Assembly: GCA_015485665.1 (NCBI GenBank)
Contig: WFTC01000001.1
Location: 28,576-92,575 of the forward strand
From: Candidatus Altimarinota bacterium
GTDB taxonomy: Bacteria; Patescibacteriota; Gracilibacteria; UBA1369; 2-02-FULL-48-14
Reading direction: 5' to 3'
DNA: 64,000 nucleotides
In this document: positions 9,201-19,307 of the stretch, piece by piece
Layout of the letters: the number at the start of each line of letters is the position of its first letter
How positions within the stretch are numbered: the first letter of the stretch is position 1
Notes under the pieces: model-generated
Seen by the model: only the letters and a program-made list of their open reading frames with translations
Databases searched by the model: none
What the model was told of the DNA's origin: nothing
Program-made: the position numbers and the translations under genes

Positions 9201-10807
9201 CTTACCCAAATAGCAATGGTGATACTGAAGAAGCTACAGGCTTCCTAACAAACGGAACCGCTAAATTCACAGGTTTGAACTTTTACATTCCTGCAGATGA
9301 TAATGCGGAAATGACAGTTGCCGTTGATGTAAACACAATTGAAGCAGGTGCTTCTGCTAGTGAATTCATCGAACTGAACATTGCATTCAACAACTTTGAA
9401 GCTATTGCACAAGGTTCTGGTGAAACTTACAATGCATCTAAGTACGACTCTACAGTTGCTTCAAACTCAGATCTTGACTTTGGAAATGTTACGTGGACAA
9501 GCACTTCTGTTGCTCTAGGTACAACATCTTCTGCTCTGACTCTTGGTTCTACTGCCACGATCACAACAGCAGATCTTAATGTTACTCTTCCTGTTGGAAC
9601 TCTTGTATTGGTTGATAATGATGGTTCTTTTGATTCAACAAACTCAACCATCTTCGTCCTTACTTCACAGTATGATGATGGAGATACAACTCTTACAGGT
9701 ATGGTGATTGATGATGCTGATACAACACCTGCAAATACAGACAATGTCTACTACTCACTTCCAGGTACTGGTTACTTCACTGCTACTGAACGAATGCATG
9801 TTCAAGAAACCAAGCCTACGCTTGCTTTGAATGCTTCTTCTCCAAGTGGAGTTCAATCAACTAATACAAATGCTCAACCTTTCATTGTTGATGTAACTGC
9901 AGATGCTGCTCAAGATGTAACTCTTCGCTCTGCTGTTTACTTGGATGGTACTTCTGATCTTGATGTAGAATTCAATGGTGTTGATGCTGAAGTTGGACCA
10001 AGTTCTACTCAGTACCTCTCAGGTATTGATACTTCATCTATTAGAGTATCTCTAAATGGTCTGTCAGATAATGACTGTTGGTACACAGATACCGGTTATG
10101 ATCTTAGCAACTATGCTAGAATCAGCGCTTGGTACTATGTAACCGATGATACTACATTAAGCAATGATACCTTTACTTCTGCAAGATACGTTCTTGCTAC
10201 GGATGGTAATGGAGATGCTACAGCAAACACTGAAGTAGCTCTTGATACTGCTACTAACTTGACTGAAGGTGCATGGACTTTCCGTGACGCTGCTCTCTCT
10301 GCTACAGCCGGAGACCAATATCTTGGATTCTGTTTGGCTGGTGCTTCTGAAGCAGGTGATGCGGGAGATTACCTATACCTTGATGAAGTTAAGGTTTACA
10401 ACGAAAAGATTACACTTGACATCAGTGGTTCAGGATCTCTTGCAGCTTCTGATGGAGCTCAAGGTCTTTACGTGAAACTAAAGAACGGAGGTACTACTGA
10501 AGCTCATGGTTTCATTGACCAAACAAGCACAAGTGCTGCAACCGTTGTATTGATTCCAACAATCGCACAAGGCGATATTGAAATCACTGAGGGACAAACT
10601 GAAACTTACGCATTTGAGATGGATACTACCACTCTCATGAATGTGACAAGTAATGATGACTTCCTCACACTCTCTATGGATATGGGTACATCTACGGATG
10701 GAACCATTTCAGCTGGAGATTTCTGGTGGTATGATGATAACGAGACAGTTAAATGGCTCGGAGACGTTTCTACCACAACGCTCAGCAGTAATACTCTTAC
10801 TTACTAG
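6209..10807 (+). CDS. Large SLH-domain surface (S-layer-like) protein
   Basis: Signal peptide-like N-terminus from ATG 6209 (MDISFVFRKFRKSISGFTILALLATFFSFGVAQAS), then three SLH repeats (FSDTEGHWGEAYIDALYDAGVVSGD...FRPDDTLNRAELAKMLVEAY), then a Thr/Asp-rich beta-type region. The track start at 6140 is probably too early. Confidence 0.88.
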   Translation: MDISFVFRKFRKSISGFTILALLATFFSFGVAQASTFSDTEGHWGEAYIDALYDAGVVSGDEGSDTFRPDDTLNRAELAKMLVEAYTEGLVDGASNPYSDVSESDWFIDYAASAYSYGIMTGNGDTGNFDGAETVNRATLIQAVYNAAGLTATGKDLPFDDVMSSDWYYDAVDAGYWWSVIDGESENTYNPAGDATRAAAAKVIYNGWYPVERDGGDTDTTDDTGATDTTDTTDDTTDTTTSTSTLNLSIAADTPAGETLPSGATSVEVFAFDAVAEGDDVNIDSITFNQEGVASLPADHAVYVYAEVDGMNTRMSSGQSVNSSTHDITFNNLDIEVAEGETVRVSVRVDVGTVSSTGEFAFQIESADMVDADGADVAGDFPILGESFDLSTTAAGTLTIEKNGSIDNPQLGEDSAVISKFKMTAATEAADLQELGVYISGSVNTTDMANFKLYVSGEDEPIGMVDMVDSLDVARFTGLDYQISKGGTKSFYITADFNTGRTDDTVKVYIDESTDVLATGDLYGFGMAIDRTLYDGNADACASTSSNDCSYSTLEGGDITISSDGPNAMDIAINGDDIVLLNFDIAAVTDVTFKNFPIGLLVSEATNASGLLNDDGTTSTGANFTDIKIVNTETGEEIFSSVDSDVFTTGSIGGTTVAVGTDDAQAYYLYTDDVEMSAGDELSLALTVDVENNTNLDGDTIVASLQLGSSYPEVRDSNNKVLSNSSYLVPSSAITSKTHTLRSPSLSLALASTPVSDTFVKGSEDVPFTGIVFTCGDASDCRITDLTTQGYLDDDTDDGTDNWQASSSTATDNGTVLNSYVGSIWLEDGDGNVVDGPESVSGTTFATTFSDIDWTLAAGETAILYIMGDLSSDSYKNSDGEYIAFGIDSTSDVTVEDEDGNTFTPTGTVNDTASGSTDPSTYVTVSEGGSLTIAVSGNKPNEDIVVAGTDGVEVSKFKFTTTDEAFLVTDLALNARQSGVAPANIGDYDNNIQEITISYPNSNGDTEEATGFLTNGTAKFTGLNFYIPADDNAEMTVAVDVNTIEAGASASEFIELNIAFNNFEAIAQGSGETYNASKYDSTVASNSDLDFGNVTWTSTSVALGTTSSALTLGSTATITTADLNVTLPVGTLVLVDNDGSFDSTNSTIFVLTSQYDDGDTTLTGMVIDDADTTPANTDNVYYSLPGTGYFTATERMHVQETKPTLALNASSPSGVQSTNTNAQPFIVDVTADAAQDVTLRSAVYLDGTSDLDVEFNGVDAEVGPSSTQYLSGIDTSSIRVSLNGLSDNDCWYTDTGYDLSNYARISAWYYVTDDTTLSNDTFTSARYVLATDGNGDATANTEVALDTATNLTEGAWTFRDAALSATAGDQYLGFCLAGASEAGDAGDYLYLDEVKVYNEKITLDISGSGSLAASDGAQGLYVKLKNGGTTEAHGFIDQTSTSAATVVLIPTIAQGDIEITEGQTETYAFEMDTTTLMNVTSNDDFLTLSMDMGTSTDGTISAGDFWWYDDNETVKWLGDVSTTTLSSNTLTY

Positions 10808-10828
10808 TAAGATCACTACTTTGAGTTA

Positions 10829-10867
10829 AAAAAGCCCCCCCCCATTTGAGAGGGGGGCTTTTTTTTA
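10829..10867 (+). terminator. Rho-independent terminator
   Basis: AAAAAAGCCCCCCCCCATTTGAGAGGGGGGCTTTTTTTT directly after the SLH gene. Confidence 0.93.
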
Positions 10868-10914
10868 TTGGAAAAAGCTTTATAATAATTGTGAATTTAA
10901 CTTAAACAACAAAA

Positions 10915-11493
10915 ATGAAAAAAATATTAATTTCCGTGTTACTATTGACTTTATTTTTGACAGCTTGCAGTCAACAAACAATTAATTGGGATATTTCACA
11001 TGATAATATGCCTGAAGAAGTTGAGGCATTTCACAGAGAGCAATTGGAAACATATTTGGCTTTATTGGAGGAGGATCCTTACAATAAAGATTACTTATTT
11101 GAGGTTGCTTATCGTTACGGGAAATTAGGCGACGGCAAGAAATCTGAAGAATATTATCTTAAAGTTTTGGAAATTACTCCTAACGATCAAACTACTCTTA
11201 ACAATCTTGCAAATCTTTATGAAGAAGTTGGAGATTATGAGCAAGCCTCAATTGTTATTTCAGATTTATTCAACTTGAATCAAACAAGCGTTGAAGTTGT
11301 GCGTGATACGGTTCGTATTCTTTTGAAGGCAGGCAAAGATATTCAAGCTCAAGATGCACTTGAAATTTTTGCAAGAGAGATAGGGGATAATGCAAATACT
11401 GAAGAAATGACGCAGTTTATTAGTGATACATTTCAAAGCATTTTAGACTATAGGGAAGCAAATGGCATTGAAACTAAATTTATAAAACAATAA
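10915..11493 (+). CDS. TPR-repeat lipoprotein
   Basis: Lipobox-like LLTLFLTACS; TPR-like DYLFEVAYRYGKLGDGKKSEEYYLKVLEITPNDQTTLNNLANLYEEVGDYEQA. Confidence 0.8.
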   Translation: MKKILISVLLLTLFLTACSQQTINWDISHDNMPEEVEAFHREQLETYLALLEEDPYNKDYLFEVAYRYGKLGDGKKSEEYYLKVLEITPNDQTTLNNLANLYEEVGDYEQASIVISDLFNLNQTSVEVVRDTVRILLKAGKDIQAQDALEIFAREIGDNANTEEMTQFISDTFQSILDYREANGIETKFIKQ

Positions 11494-11502
11494 CTTGACT
11501 TT

Positions 11503-13053
11503 ATGAAAATTTCACAGCTTGGTGTAAAAGCCTTTATCATTGCATTATTTATTATAAATATTGCTTACGCAAGTCCGGTCATAAATTCAGATGAAGATCA
11601 AAGTTTTGATAAAAATCAAATCTCAACGCAGCTAAGAAATATTACTATTAGTGAAAGTGAATATGATCCAATGATTATTGCAGGAGAGATTCGTATTACT
11701 TTACCTTCAAATGTTGAGATAATTTTTGATGATGAACGTAGCGAAGAAGAGATATTGCTTTATGGAACAGCTGTAGATAATGGTAGGCTTGAAGAGAAAC
11801 CGCAAATTGAATGGGAAGATAAAGATAAAACTTTGGTCATACCTATATTGCAGGATTTTGAGGAAGGTGAATGGTTTGTCATTACAAAGCTTTATGTTGA
11901 AGGATTTAATGAAGCATCTACATCATCAGGTTCAATTACTTTGAATGTTTCCGGCAGCAATGAGATTTACACTGATTCAAAATATCTATACGTCAAATCA
12001 AGCAGCTTAAATGACACAAATAAGCCTGAAATGCCAAGCAATATTGTGCTTAATTCCACAGATGAAGGTGTGCAAATTACTTGGGAAGATCCGACTGACT
12101 TGGATGTGAGTCAAATTCATATTTTAAGGGGGGTAAATGAATTTCCTGTGGGTGGTACTTATTATGAGCTTGTAGCTCCAGGGGTTGAAATGTTTATTGA
12201 TGAAGATCTAAATGAAGGAGATGTTGTATCTTACATTTTAAGAGCTTCAGACGGGCGTAACTATAGTGATAATTCAGAGGAAATGAGCATTACTTATATT
12301 AAGCCTGCAAATGAGGAGGCGGAAGATGTTGATGAAGAAGAGCCAAGTACAGGTATTGAAGAAGAAGATCTTGGGGCGGAAGATGTTGATGAAGAAGAGC
12401 CAAGTATAGATCTTGAAGAAGATATTTCAATTGAAGAGGAAGATACTGAAGAAATTGGGATAATAGAGCCAGCTCCTTATTTTTCAGACATGGATGGTCA
12501 TTGGGCTAAATTGGCGGTGGAAAGTATGGCAAGCTTAGATGTGATTTTTGGAGATCCTGATGGAACTTTTCGTCCTGATGATGCTTTGAATCGTGCAGAA
12601 GCCGGAAGTTTGATTGCACGTCTTTTATATTATTTCTTTGATATGCAAGAAAGCACCTACCTTCCTTTTAGCGATGTGAGTGGAGATACTTGGTATTTTC
12701 AAGATTTGGGGAGTCTATATTTTTACAATATTGTTTCAGGTAATCCGGACGGCACTTTTGAGCCTGCGGAAGATATAAACAGAGCGGAGTTCTTAACAAT
12801 GGCGCTTAATTTGTACATCAAAGTTTTTGGAGAGCCTTTAGATGAAAGCTCCAATGAAATAAATTTTGCAGATATAGACGAGGATGATTGGTTTTTCCCT
12901 TATGTTGATTTGGCTGCTCAAGCAGGATGGGTGAGTGGTTACGATTGTGATCTTGGTACATGCTTTAAAGCGGATCAAGTAATAACGCGAGCAGAAGCAG
13001 CGCAAATGCTATACAACATGTTTTATGGCATATTGGGTGGGGAGGAATTTTAA
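11503..13053 (+). CDS. SLH-domain protein with Fn3-like region
   Basis: Signal peptide, Fn3-like [23 protein letters not shown], acidic linker, three C-terminal SLH repeats ([41 protein letters not shown]). Confidence 0.85.
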   Translation: MKISQLGVKAFIIALFIINIAYASPVINSDEDQSFDKNQISTQLRNITISESEYDPMIIAGEIRITLPSNVEIIFDDERSEEEILLYGTAVDNGRLEEKPQIEWEDKDKTLVIPILQDFEEGEWFVITKLYVEGFNEASTSSGSITLNVSGSNEIYTDSKYLYVKSSSLNDTNKPEMPSNIVLNSTDEGVQITWEDPTDLDVSQIHILRGVNEFPVGGTYYELVAPGVEMFIDEDLNEGDVVSYILRASDGRNYSDNSEEMSITYIKPANEEAEDVDEEEPSTGIEEEDLGAEDVDEEEPSIDLEEDISIEEEDTEEIGIIEPAPYFSDMDGHWAKLAVESMASLDVIFGDPDGTFRPDDALNRAEAGSLIARLLYYFFDMQESTYLPFSDVSGDTWYFQDLGSLYFYNIVSGNPDGTFEPAEDINRAEFLTMALNLYIKVFGEPLDESSNEINFADIDEDDWFFPYVDLAAQAGWVSGYDCDLGTCFKADQVITRAEAAQMLYNMFYGILGGEEF

Positions 13054-14168
13054 AGTAGTTTTATTTTATCCACTCTTTCCCAAGTAAAGTTTGGAAGATT
13101 GCGTCCAAAGTGACCATAGCTTGCGCTTTGAAAGTATATAGGACGTCTCAGCTTCAGGTGTTCAATAATACCTTTAGGTGTGAGTGGAAATTTTTCTTTT
13201 ATCAATTTTGCTAAATCTTCGTCTGAATCACTGCCGGTTCCGAAAGTATTTACAAAAACTGAAATTGGTTTAGCTATGCCTATGGCGTAAGATAGCTGGA
13301 CTTCACAGCGTTCAGCCAGCCCTTGCGCAACTAAATTTTTTGCTATGTAACGAGCCATGTAAGCTCCGCTTCTGTCTACTTTTGATGGATCTTTTCCAGA
13401 GAAGCAGCCGCCTCCATGGCGACCTATTCCGCCATAAGTATCTACAATTATTTTTCGTCCGGTCAGTCCACAGTCGCCGGGAGGTCCGCCGATAGTGAAG
13501 CAGCCTGTTGGATTTATATGAAAAATACTGTCATCACGCAGCCATTCTCCACAGACAGGTTCAATAACATGAGCTTTTAAATCTTTTATTATTTGCTCCC
13601 TTTTAATATCCGGATCATGTTGAGCGGAAAGTACAACAGTATGCACGTGAGATGGGCTACCATCGGCACTATATGCAATGGTAACTTGGCTTTTTCCATC
13701 AGGACGTAAATAATCAAGAATTTTTTCTTTGCGAACATGGGTCAATTTTTGACTCAGTTTATGGGCAAGATAAATTGGAAGTGGTAAATAAGCTTCGGTT
13801 TCATTTGTTGCATAGCCAAACATCATGCCTTGATCTCCAGCTCCGCCGCTGTCAACTCCGCTTGCAATATCCAGACTTTGTTCATTAATTGAAGTCAACA
13901 CGGCGCAAGAAGAAGCATCAAATCCGTACTTTGCATTGTCATACCCAATATCATGGATTACTTGGCGTGCAATTTTCGGTATATCAACATAAGTGCTTGT
14001 ACTTATTTCTCCTGCAATTAAAACCAGTCCTGTTGTCACCATAGTTTCACAAGCCACACGTCCTTGCGGATCTTTACTTAGTATATCATCTAAAATTGCA
14101 TCTGAAATTTGATCGGCGATTTTGTCAGGATGACCTTCTGTAACAGATTCAGAAGTAAATAGAAGCAT
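13050..14168 (-). CDS. metK: S-adenosylmethionine synthetase
   Basis: [63 protein letters not shown]. Confidence 0.97.
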   Translation of the reverse strand: MLLFTSESVTEGHPDKIADQISDAILDDILSKDPQGRVACETMVTTGLVLIAGEISTSTYVDIPKIARQVIHDIGYDNAKYGFDASSCAVLTSINEQSLDIASGVDSGGAGDQGMMFGYATNETEAYLPLPIYLAHKLSQKLTHVRKEKILDYLRPDGKSQVTIAYSADGSPSHVHTVVLSAQHDPDIKREQIIKDLKAHVIEPVCGEWLRDDSIFHINPTGCFTIGGPPGDCGLTGRKIIVDTYGGIGRHGGGCFSGKDPSKVDRSGAYMARYIAKNLVAQGLAERCEVQLSYAIGIAKPISVFVNTFGTGSDSDEDLAKLIKEKFPLTPKGIIEHLKLRRPIYFQSASYGHFGRNLPNFTWERVDKIKLL

Positions 14169-14189
14169 TTTTCAAACAGTATTATTAAT

Positions 14190-16124
14190 TTAATTGTAAC
14201 AAGCTTCACACAGCTTACTTAAGCTTAAATATTTAATTTGACTGTGATCTTCCATCAGGGATAGCTTTTGGGCTAAAACACTAAAATTTTCACCTGCAGC
14301 ATGAGGATGTTCCTCATGTGAATAAAACTCCCAGTCACTTGCTTCAAAAACAATAAAAGGAGGAAAAGAGTGTGCCTTCCAAAAAGCTTGAATATGTCTT
14401 ATTGAAGCTAATAATTCATCTTCACTCATATTCAACAAATTTTTAAGATCCATGCGCAAGTAACTAGCAAAAGGCAAGGCATACCGCCACTCCAAAAGAC
14501 TTACGGGATCTTCTGAAACAGGTAAATACTCAAAACCATATTCATGGATTATATCCAGCATAGTTTCGTTTATTTCTGTTTTAGGACGAAGCATTCTTAT
14601 ATTTTGAAGGTTTTTTGCGGCAAGATTATCTTGTAATTGCCTTAATGCTTTACGTTGAGCTGGTAAGTTTTTCCAACTTTGTCTACTGGGAATCAAACCT
14701 ATTTCATGACCCATTTTTTGTAATTCTTTTATTGTTTCAGCCCACATATCCAGCAAAGCTTCATCAAAAAATAAAGTTAATTTTATTTCCAGAGTATCTG
14801 CAAATTCTACGGTTCGTTGTAAAAAATCTTCAGTATTTTCATCATTTGCAATGTTCAAGCTAAGGCAGAAATAAAGTCTTTTTTTCCCCTTCATATTCTT
14901 TGCCCATTTCCTGTCTCTTAATTTAATAAAAGGAATAGACCAAGGCATAAGTTTTTTTCTTTTTTCTACTTTTCCTTTGTTTTTATCTAAAATCGCTTCA
15001 TAAAGTTTCAGATGTTTTTCTACACTGTTTTCCCAGTTATATTTTTCTTCAATCAGAACACGGCTGTATTTTCCCATTTGTGCAAGTTGGGGATTGAGTG
15101 CAAAATATTCAATATAATAGGCAAGTTCATTAACATCTTCCGCCGGAACTATGTAACCGTTTTGATTGTCTAGGACAAGCCTTCGCACATCTCCAACGTC
15201 TGTGGCAAGAATTGGCAGCGAAGCGGCACAAGCTTGAAGCAAGCCTTGAGGTAGACCATCCCAACGTGAAGGCAAAACAAAAAATTGGCTATTTTTGAAA
15301 AGTTTAACAAGGGAGTCTTGACTTAGCTTACCGTAAAAACGTAAATATTTTGATATCTCCAAATCTTTCGCCAGATTTTTCAAATTGGCAAGCTCCGGAC
15401 CTTCTCCTATAATATGAAAGACAAAATCTTTGCGTGACTGAATGAATTCAGCAGAGGATAATACTTTTTGCAATGCTTTAAGCAGATTATCCACACCTTT
15501 ATTATGGTTGAGAGAACCAACATATAAGGCTGCAAATCTGTCTTGATTGACTTTATTTTCAACTTTATCAAACTGGACCGTATCTATACCATCAGGAATG
15601 AATAAGATATTTTTATTTATGTTTTTAAGTTTTAAAAACCTTTCCGTAACAGAGATTTCATGATCGTATTTGGTTTCAAGAAACATTATACGGTGCAATA
15701 TTTTTCTAATACTCCGACCTCGCATAAAAATTGCATGGTCATGAATCGTTAAGACTGTCGGAATACGAGTTATCCATGATGCACATTTCATGATTATAGC
15801 GCTAAGTGCATCATGTGCATGATAAATACGATAAGAGCGCCATGAAAATAGTAAGCGACAGAAAAGTAATAGGGCAAAGAGTAAAGACCACTGTGTAAGT
15901 CTGTGTATGCGAACACCCTCCAGATTCTCCACAGCTTTTTCTTCTTTGCTAAGACTTCCTTGCATTGATTTGGTAAATATATCAACTTCATAGGCATATT
16001 TTTTTGATAAAGCTTCAGCTAATTTAGCCACATGCACTTGTTTACTGCCATCAACCGGAAACCATGTGTCAATCATTATGGCTATACGGATTTTTTCCTT
16101 CCTAATTTTCCTGATTTTCATCAT
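14190..16124 (-). CDS. Glycosyltransferase family 4 fused to a C-terminal polysaccharide-deacetylase-like domain
   Basis: GT4 features (IGEGPELANLKNLAKDLEISKYLRFYGKLSQDSLVKLFKNSQFFVLPSRWDGLPQGLLQACAASLPILATDVG) followed by a NodB-like fold segment (LTLFFDEALLDMWAETIKELQKMGHEIGLIPS). Confidence 0.8.
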   Translation of the reverse strand: MMKIRKIRKEKIRIAIMIDTWFPVDGSKQVHVAKLAEALSKKYAYEVDIFTKSMQGSLSKEEKAVENLEGVRIHRLTQWSLLFALLLFCRLLFSWRSYRIYHAHDALSAIIMKCASWITRIPTVLTIHDHAIFMRGRSIRKILHRIMFLETKYDHEISVTERFLKLKNINKNILFIPDGIDTVQFDKVENKVNQDRFAALYVGSLNHNKGVDNLLKALQKVLSSAEFIQSRKDFVFHIIGEGPELANLKNLAKDLEISKYLRFYGKLSQDSLVKLFKNSQFFVLPSRWDGLPQGLLQACAASLPILATDVGDVRRLVLDNQNGYIVPAEDVNELAYYIEYFALNPQLAQMGKYSRVLIEEKYNWENSVEKHLKLYEAILDKNKGKVEKRKKLMPWSIPFIKLRDRKWAKNMKGKKRLYFCLSLNIANDENTEDFLQRTVEFADTLEIKLTLFFDEALLDMWAETIKELQKMGHEIGLIPSRQSWKNLPAQRKALRQLQDNLAAKNLQNIRMLRPKTEINETMLDIIHEYGFEYLPVSEDPVSLLEWRYALPFASYLRMDLKNLLNMSEDELLASIRHIQAFWKAHSFPPFIVFEASDWEFYSHEEHPHAAGENFSVLAQKLSLMEDHSQIKYLSLSKLCEACYN

Positions 16125-17062
16125 AGAAGTGGTGAGTCTTCCGCTTTAAGAGAGCTTTTCAGGGCATGAAGAGCAACTTCCAATTGTTCATCTGTTGGTT
16201 CTTTTGTTGTCAGCTTTTGAATCCAAAGTCCGGGTAAAGATAAAAGTCGCATAATAGGATTATTTTGCTTTTTAGAGCTGATTTTTAAAAATTCATAACT
16301 TACGCCGGCAATCAAAGGGATGACCGCTATTCGTAATGCCAACATGCTTTGGAAGCTTTCAGCCGGCGGTAGCACAGTATAAACCAAGATACTCATTAAA
16401 ATCACAATGAAAATAAAACTTGTGCCACACCTCGGATGGAAACGACTTTGTTTTCTGGCATTTTCAATATTTAGCTTTAAACCTTGCTCGTAAGTCCTTA
16501 TGGATTTGTGTTCCGCTCCATGATATTGAAATACGCGCCGAATATCTTTTAGCAGGCTGATTAATAAAATATAGCTGATAAAGATAAGAATCTTAACAAT
16601 TCCATCTACAGCATTGAAGAGCAGATAATATCTTTCCAGTAATGGTAAAAATTCGGCAAGTTTTCCGGCTATCCAAAGCGGTATGAATTTAACGAGAAAT
16701 AAGGTGAAAGCCAAGGTGCCCAGTACATAGATTATTGTAAAAATACTTGTTGCAAGCTTCATTATGAAACTCTGGTGTTTTAGCTCTTTTTCATGCTCGC
16801 CAAGAAAAACATCATTTGAGTAGTCCAATGCTTTAAATCCTATATTCATTGATTCTGCCAGATGAACAATTCCACGAATCAAAGGCAGATTCAAAAAGCT
16901 CATTTTGTGAATAAGGCTATTAAATGAAGTTTGCTTTGTATGGATCTTCCCTTTTTCATCACGAACACTAACAACCCAAAAGTTTGGAGATCTCATCATT
17001 ACCCCCTCAATCACGGCTTGCCCTCCTATTGCAAAGTCTATCTTTTCAGCTTTTTTTTCCAT
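16121..17062 (-). CDS. DUF1385 (YqhQ-like) membrane protein
   Basis: IGGQAVIEGVMMRSPNFW...YHGAEHKSIRTYEQGLKLN...RFHPRCGTSFIFIV. Confidence 0.9.
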   Translation of the reverse strand: MEKKAEKIDFAIGGQAVIEGVMMRSPNFWVVSVRDEKGKIHTKQTSFNSLIHKMSFLNLPLIRGIVHLAESMNIGFKALDYSNDVFLGEHEKELKHQSFIMKLATSIFTIIYVLGTLAFTLFLVKFIPLWIAGKLAEFLPLLERYYLLFNAVDGIVKILIFISYILLISLLKDIRRVFQYHGAEHKSIRTYEQGLKLNIENARKQSRFHPRCGTSFIFIVILMSILVYTVLPPAESFQSMLALRIAVIPLIAGVSYEFLKISSKKQNNPIMRLLSLPGLWIQKLTTKEPTDEQLEVALHALKSSLKAEDSPLL

Positions 17063-17135
17063 TGTGGCTATTTTGCCAGATTCTCTTTTGTGAGACTAGT
17101 CAAAGTGTTAATATGGACACGCTTAATACATATTT

Positions 17136-17936
17136 ATGTTTAATTCATATTTGTATAAATTCTTTCTCTTAATAGCATCACTACTACTAATAATAATGCC
17201 TTTTTTAGTTTTACTTCTGATTATTGTTTTATTCAATATTCGTCAGATTAACGAATATCAGCATGGTATTTTGTTTACATTTGGTAAATTTTCAAAAGTT
17301 CTTAATCCAGGTTGGCACATTGTATTGCCAATTTTTCAATCCATTAAGAAGGTGGATTTGAGAGTGCGCACTGTAGATGTTCCAACTCAAGAAACGCTTA
17401 CCAAAGATAATATTTCAGTTGGAGTAAATGCTGTGCTGTATTTTAAAGTGCGTGATGCGCAAAAAGCCATAATTAATGTGGAAAATTTTTATTATGCAAC
17501 ATCTCAATTAGCTCAAACAACAATGCGTAATTCAGTTGGAGAGGTTGTTCTTGACATATTGCTTTCAAGTAGAGAGGACATTTCTGAAAAGATCAGATCT
17601 ACGGTAGATCAGCTTACCGATGAATGGGGGATTGAAGTTGTCAATGTGGAACTTAAAGACATTTTAATTCCCCATGGAATGAAAAGAACAATAGCCAAAG
17701 AAGCTGAAGCGGAAAGAGAAAGACGGGCAATGATTACAAAAGCACAAGGAGAAATTGCGGCTGCTAAAAATCTTAAGAAGGCAGCTGAGTTACTTGGAAA
17801 GGTGCCCGGAGCTCTGCATATACGTACATTGCAGTCAATTAACGATATTTCTTCAAATCAATCCAATACCACAGTTTGGATGGTACCCGTTGAAATGATG
17901 GATGCTTTTGCTTCCATGGGAGTTAAACGGAAATAA
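17136..17936 (+). CDS. SPFH/band 7 (stomatin-like) protein
   Basis: N-terminal TM, RQINEYQHGILFTFGKF...NPGWHIVLPIFQSIKKVDLRVRTVDVPTQETLTKDNISVGVNAVLYFKV, EAEAERERRAMITKAQGE. Confidence 0.95.
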   Translation: MFNSYLYKFFLLIASLLLIIMPFLVLLLIIVLFNIRQINEYQHGILFTFGKFSKVLNPGWHIVLPIFQSIKKVDLRVRTVDVPTQETLTKDNISVGVNAVLYFKVRDAQKAIINVENFYYATSQLAQTTMRNSVGEVVLDILLSSREDISEKIRSTVDQLTDEWGIEVVNVELKDILIPHGMKRTIAKEAEAERERRAMITKAQGEIAAAKNLKKAAELLGKVPGALHIRTLQSINDISSNQSNTTVWMVPVEMMDAFASMGVKRK

Positions 17937-17938
17937 TT

Positions 17939-18739
17939 ATGAAGCACTTTCGTGTTATTACATATCCTTTATCTTACAGGATTACAGAGCCGATCATGAA
18001 TGCCTCTTTTCAAGAGATGGGCTTTGAGGGTAAATATGATTCAAAAGAGGTGAGCGAGGAAGGTTTAGAGGAAGAGATAAATAAGCTCAAATCAGGAGAG
18101 CTGTACGGCATATCACTCTTTACTCCGCATAAAGGACCGGCTTTGGAGTTTTGTGATGAAATTTCAGATGAAGCAAAGCATATTGGAGCTGTAAATTATA
18201 TTCAAAAGAAAGGAGAAAAATTAATTGCTTACAATTTGGATTGGGAGGGTGCAATGCGTGCAATAAGGCAAAAAATGCCGGATATTTCAGGAAAAAACAT
18301 GCTGGTTTTGGGTGCTGGAGCTGCGGGTAGAGCTGTGGCTTATTTTGCCCGTGAAGAAGGTGCAAATGTTATTTTATGGAATCGTACTCCTGAAAAGGCA
18401 AAATCTTATGCTGAGCGAATTTCCATTGATTGGATTGAAGATCTTACATATTTAAAAAGCTCGCCTCAAATCATTGTCAATGCCACACGTTTATCTTGTC
18501 AAGATAGACAACAGAGTCTTCTGCCATTCATTTTATGGGAAAAAGTGGAACTGGCAATGGAGTCCGTATGCAGGTCTACAAGTTTATTTTTAGAAGAGGC
18601 AAGGGCTATGAATGTGCAATATTTGATTGAAGGAGAGGATTGGGCGAGACATCAGATGAATGCTCTTCTCAGGCATATTTTGGACAGGGAAATGGAAGAA
18701 AGTCTCATGCAGAATATAATTCATGAAGTTCTTAGATAG
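17939..18739 (+). CDS. aroE: Shikimate dehydrogenase-like protein
   Basis: YGISLFTPHK (cf. NVTxPHK), AVNYI, NLDWEGA (cf. NTDxxG), MLVLGAGAAGRAVAYFAREEGANVILWNRTPEKA. Confidence 0.8.
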   Translation: MKHFRVITYPLSYRITEPIMNASFQEMGFEGKYDSKEVSEEGLEEEINKLKSGELYGISLFTPHKGPALEFCDEISDEAKHIGAVNYIQKKGEKLIAYNLDWEGAMRAIRQKMPDISGKNMLVLGAGAAGRAVAYFAREEGANVILWNRTPEKAKSYAERISIDWIEDLTYLKSSPQIIVNATRLSCQDRQQSLLPFILWEKVELAMESVCRSTSLFLEEARAMNVQYLIEGEDWARHQMNALLRHILDREMEESLMQNIIHEVLR

Positions 18740-19199
18740 AATCTTCATCTTGTCTGGCAATCAAATAACCCATCAAAAAAACGCCACTTAATATCCATAC
18801 ATCGGATAAATTAAAATTAGGCCACCAATAAATTTTTATAAAGTCCACAACATATCCAAGACGAACTCTATCTATAAGGTTACCGAGTGCGCCGGCAAGA
18901 ATCATTGATAAAGAAGTGAGATGCCATTTGTCTTGCCATAATTTTTCTTGAATCGCAAGATAAGTACCCATTCCAAGTATAGCCATGCTGAAAAGAAAAA
19001 TTATCCAAGTTGGCAGATCAATTCCAAAAACAATTCCATCGTTGTAAACAAGCTGCCATCCAAAATCTACTCTATCCCCCAAATTCAAAGAAGAGACTGC
19101 TTTAAACTTACTTGCCTGATCAATCACAAGCAAAATACCGGTTGTGATGCTGAAACGAAGCCATAATTTATCCAGAATTGTGCTTGAGATTTCTTTCAT
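18732..19199 (-). CDS. lspA: Lipoprotein signal peptidase II
   Basis: IDQASKFKAV, VYNDGIVFGI, LAGALGNLIDRVRLGYVVDFI, NLSDVWI. Confidence 0.93.
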   Translation of the reverse strand: MKEISSTILDKLWLRFSITTGILLVIDQASKFKAVSSLNLGDRVDFGWQLVYNDGIVFGIDLPTWIIFLFSMAILGMGTYLAIQEKLWQDKWHLTSLSMILAGALGNLIDRVRLGYVVDFIKIYWWPNFNLSDVWILSGVFLMGYLIARQDEDSI

Positions 19200-19245
19200 C
19201 TCCTACAAGATAAACAGAGCTGAGAAAAAAGTCCAAGCAGGTATA

Positions 19246-19274
19246 TTGACAAAAAGCACAAAAATATATATTAT
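19246..19274 (+). promoter_or_regulatory. Sigma70-type promoter for the repeat protein
   Basis: TTGACA (19246-19251), 17-nt spacer, TATTAT (19269-19274); start codon at 19308. Confidence 0.55.
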
Positions 19275-19307
19275 AGACTATATTGAGCAAAATTACTGAC
19301 GCTGCTT

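Noticed and set aside
10798-10809. CTTACTAGTAAG palindrome at the end of the SLH gene
   Set aside because: Includes the stop codon and lacks the TTGA/TCAA arms of the 3-kb motif family; probably chance.
17939-18739. aroE-like gene as evidence for a complete shikimate pathway
   Set aside because: Only this family member is in the window and its motifs are atypical; pathway claims need the whole genome.
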